A program made the position numbers and the translations under genes. From Bacteroidales bacterium UBA4459 (GTDB lineage: Bacteria; Bacteroidota; Bacteroidia; Bacteroidales; F082): a stretch of DNA of 5,019 nucleotides. Positions within the stretch are counted from its first letter, which is position 1; each line of letters begins with the position of its first letter. Positions 4,336-5,019 of this stretch are shown here, piece after piece. The notes below the pieces were generated by a model, which did not search any database, was not told the DNA's origin, and saw only the letters and a list, made by a program, of their open reading frames with translations. The DNA is taken from assembly GCA_002389465.1 (NCBI GenBank), contig DGOT01000038.1, forward strand, positions 1 to 5,019, given 5' to 3'.

Positions 4336-5019
4336 TTATCTCCTTATGAGCACCGCTTTTTGACGGGCTGTTTCTCCACTCTGGTTTTTAACAGTAAAAA
4401 TATAGGTACCTGAAGGCAAGATGTTTCCCGACTCATTTCTTCCGTTCCAGCCAAGAACAGCCCTCCCTTTATTTGCGATAAACAGGTTTTTGTAACTGAT
4501 CAGGTTACCGTAAATATCATGTACGGTAAAGCGATAATTACCAGGGTGAGCAACATCCAGTTTCATATGTACTTCATTTGAGAATGGATTGGGATAAGGT
4601 GCATGCAATACAAAAGAACGTTGCGGCTTTTCCGCTTGTTCGGCAACCCCCACACCCGTACCCGAAATCTCAAGTTGAACAGGATCCCCTGTCCATAAAA
4701 AATGAACCATCAGCACATGTGTTTCCTGATCAAAATAAGCAGCCCGATCGGTATTGTAATAATCAAAAATATTATCAGTAATTGTTATCTCTTCATTATT
4801 TAACAACACCACATCCGGTGCATTGTTCACCCGTTTTATTTCAAAGAGCAGCTCCCTGTCGTAGGGTTCACCCGGAAACCCGTTTCCTTCTTTATCTATA
4901 TCCACAAGCAATTGATCGGTACTGACCTGACCCGCAAAATGAATCAGCTCATACGCTTCCTGTTGCAATGCGTCAGCCGAACGCCCATCATCCAGATAAA
5001 CGGTAAAAGACGAATTAGA
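4336..5019 (-). CDS. Secreted protein C-terminus with T9SS type A sorting domain; probable GH31-like enzyme (5' end outside window)
   Basis: The last 227 codons of a larger gene are visible. The frame is open to the window edge and continues upstream of a TTG at 4968, which I take to be an ordinary Leu codon rather than a start. The C-terminal 90 residues (about 138-227) are a T9SS type A sorting domain: PYPNPFSNEV, YRFTVHDIYGNLI, LGWNGRNESGNILPSGTYIF and a basic end KAVLIRR. It directs export across the outer membrane, after which the domain is usually removed. The preceding part begins SSFTVYLDDGRSADAL and includes APDVVLLNNEEITI and DQETHVLMVHF. This resembles the DUF5110-like and terminal beta domains of GH31 alpha-glucosidases, which carry an F-x-x-Y-x-DDG-x-S motif. 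The GH31 assignment is inference from memory; the catalytic domain is not in the window. Confidence 0.85.
   Translation of the reverse strand, partial: SNSSFTVYLDDGRSADALQQEAYELIHFAGQVSTDQLLVDIDKEGNGFPGEPYDRELLFEIKRVNNAPDVVLLNNEEITITDNIFDYYNTDRAAYFDQETHVLMVHFLWTGDPVQLEISGTGVGVAEQAEKPQRSFVLHAPYPNPFSNEVHMKLDVAHPGNYRFTVHDIYGNLISYKNLFIANKGRAVLGWNGRNESGNILPSGTYIFTVKNQSGETARQKAVLIRR

Noticed and set aside
4336..4968. TTG start at 4968 as the true beginning of the T9SS-sorted protein
   Set aside because: The frame stays open without a stop to the window edge, and upstream codons continue a plausible domain (FTVYLDDG). There is no signal peptide after the TTG, which a T9SS cargo needs.

Overview
The window looks like chromosomal DNA of a Bacteroidota (Bacteroidetes) bacterium. 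The strongest clue is the C-terminal type IX secretion (T9SS type A) sorting domain on the gene at the right edge, a signal confined to this phylum and close relatives. Supporting clues are the AT-rich intergenic DNA, start codons without Shine-Dalgarno sequences, OB-fold-only SSB proteins of 112 aa, and a SprT-like protein with the C-terminal form usual in this group. No rRNA, tRNA, CRISPR array, insertion sequence or phage gene was seen.

Left part (1-2120, mostly minus strand). After a short orphan open frame with one membrane segment at the left edge come two tandem, nearly identical ssb genes (714-1052, then 287-625). A strong minus-strand rho-independent terminator (227-262) follows the second copy. 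Upstream of the pair is a 256-bp AT-rich spacer with a cluster of CGTTT/AAACG repeats. Still further upstream on the same strand are a SprT-like zinc metalloprotease-fold protein (1309-1926) and a small predicted lipoprotein (1944-2120). The lipoprotein and SprT-like genes are 17 nt apart and probably co-transcribed.

Right part (2222-4240, plus strand). Divergent from the lipoprotein gene lies a tight three-gene operon: an MlaE-family permease, an MlaF-family ATPase (4-nt ATGA overlap) and a CvpA-family membrane protein (1-nt gap). MlaE and MlaF should form the inner-membrane core of a lipid transporter acting on outer-membrane phospholipids. No MlaD (MCE), MlaB or MlaC gene is adjacent, so the substrate-binding partner must be encoded elsewhere. 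CvpA is a four-helix membrane protein linked to envelope functions in other bacteria.

Right edge (4336-5019, minus strand). The 3' part of a secreted protein runs off the window. Its visible N-terminal section resembles the C-terminal beta domains of GH31 alpha-glucosidases (DUF5110-like), and it ends in a T9SS sorting domain. It converges with the mla-cvpA operon across a 95-bp spacer.

Overall this is mostly ordinary housekeeping and envelope DNA. The most unusual feature is the ssb duplication: base differences are concentrated in the middle of the gene and both ends are almost identical, which suggests gene conversion. I see no convincing undescribed multi-gene system here.
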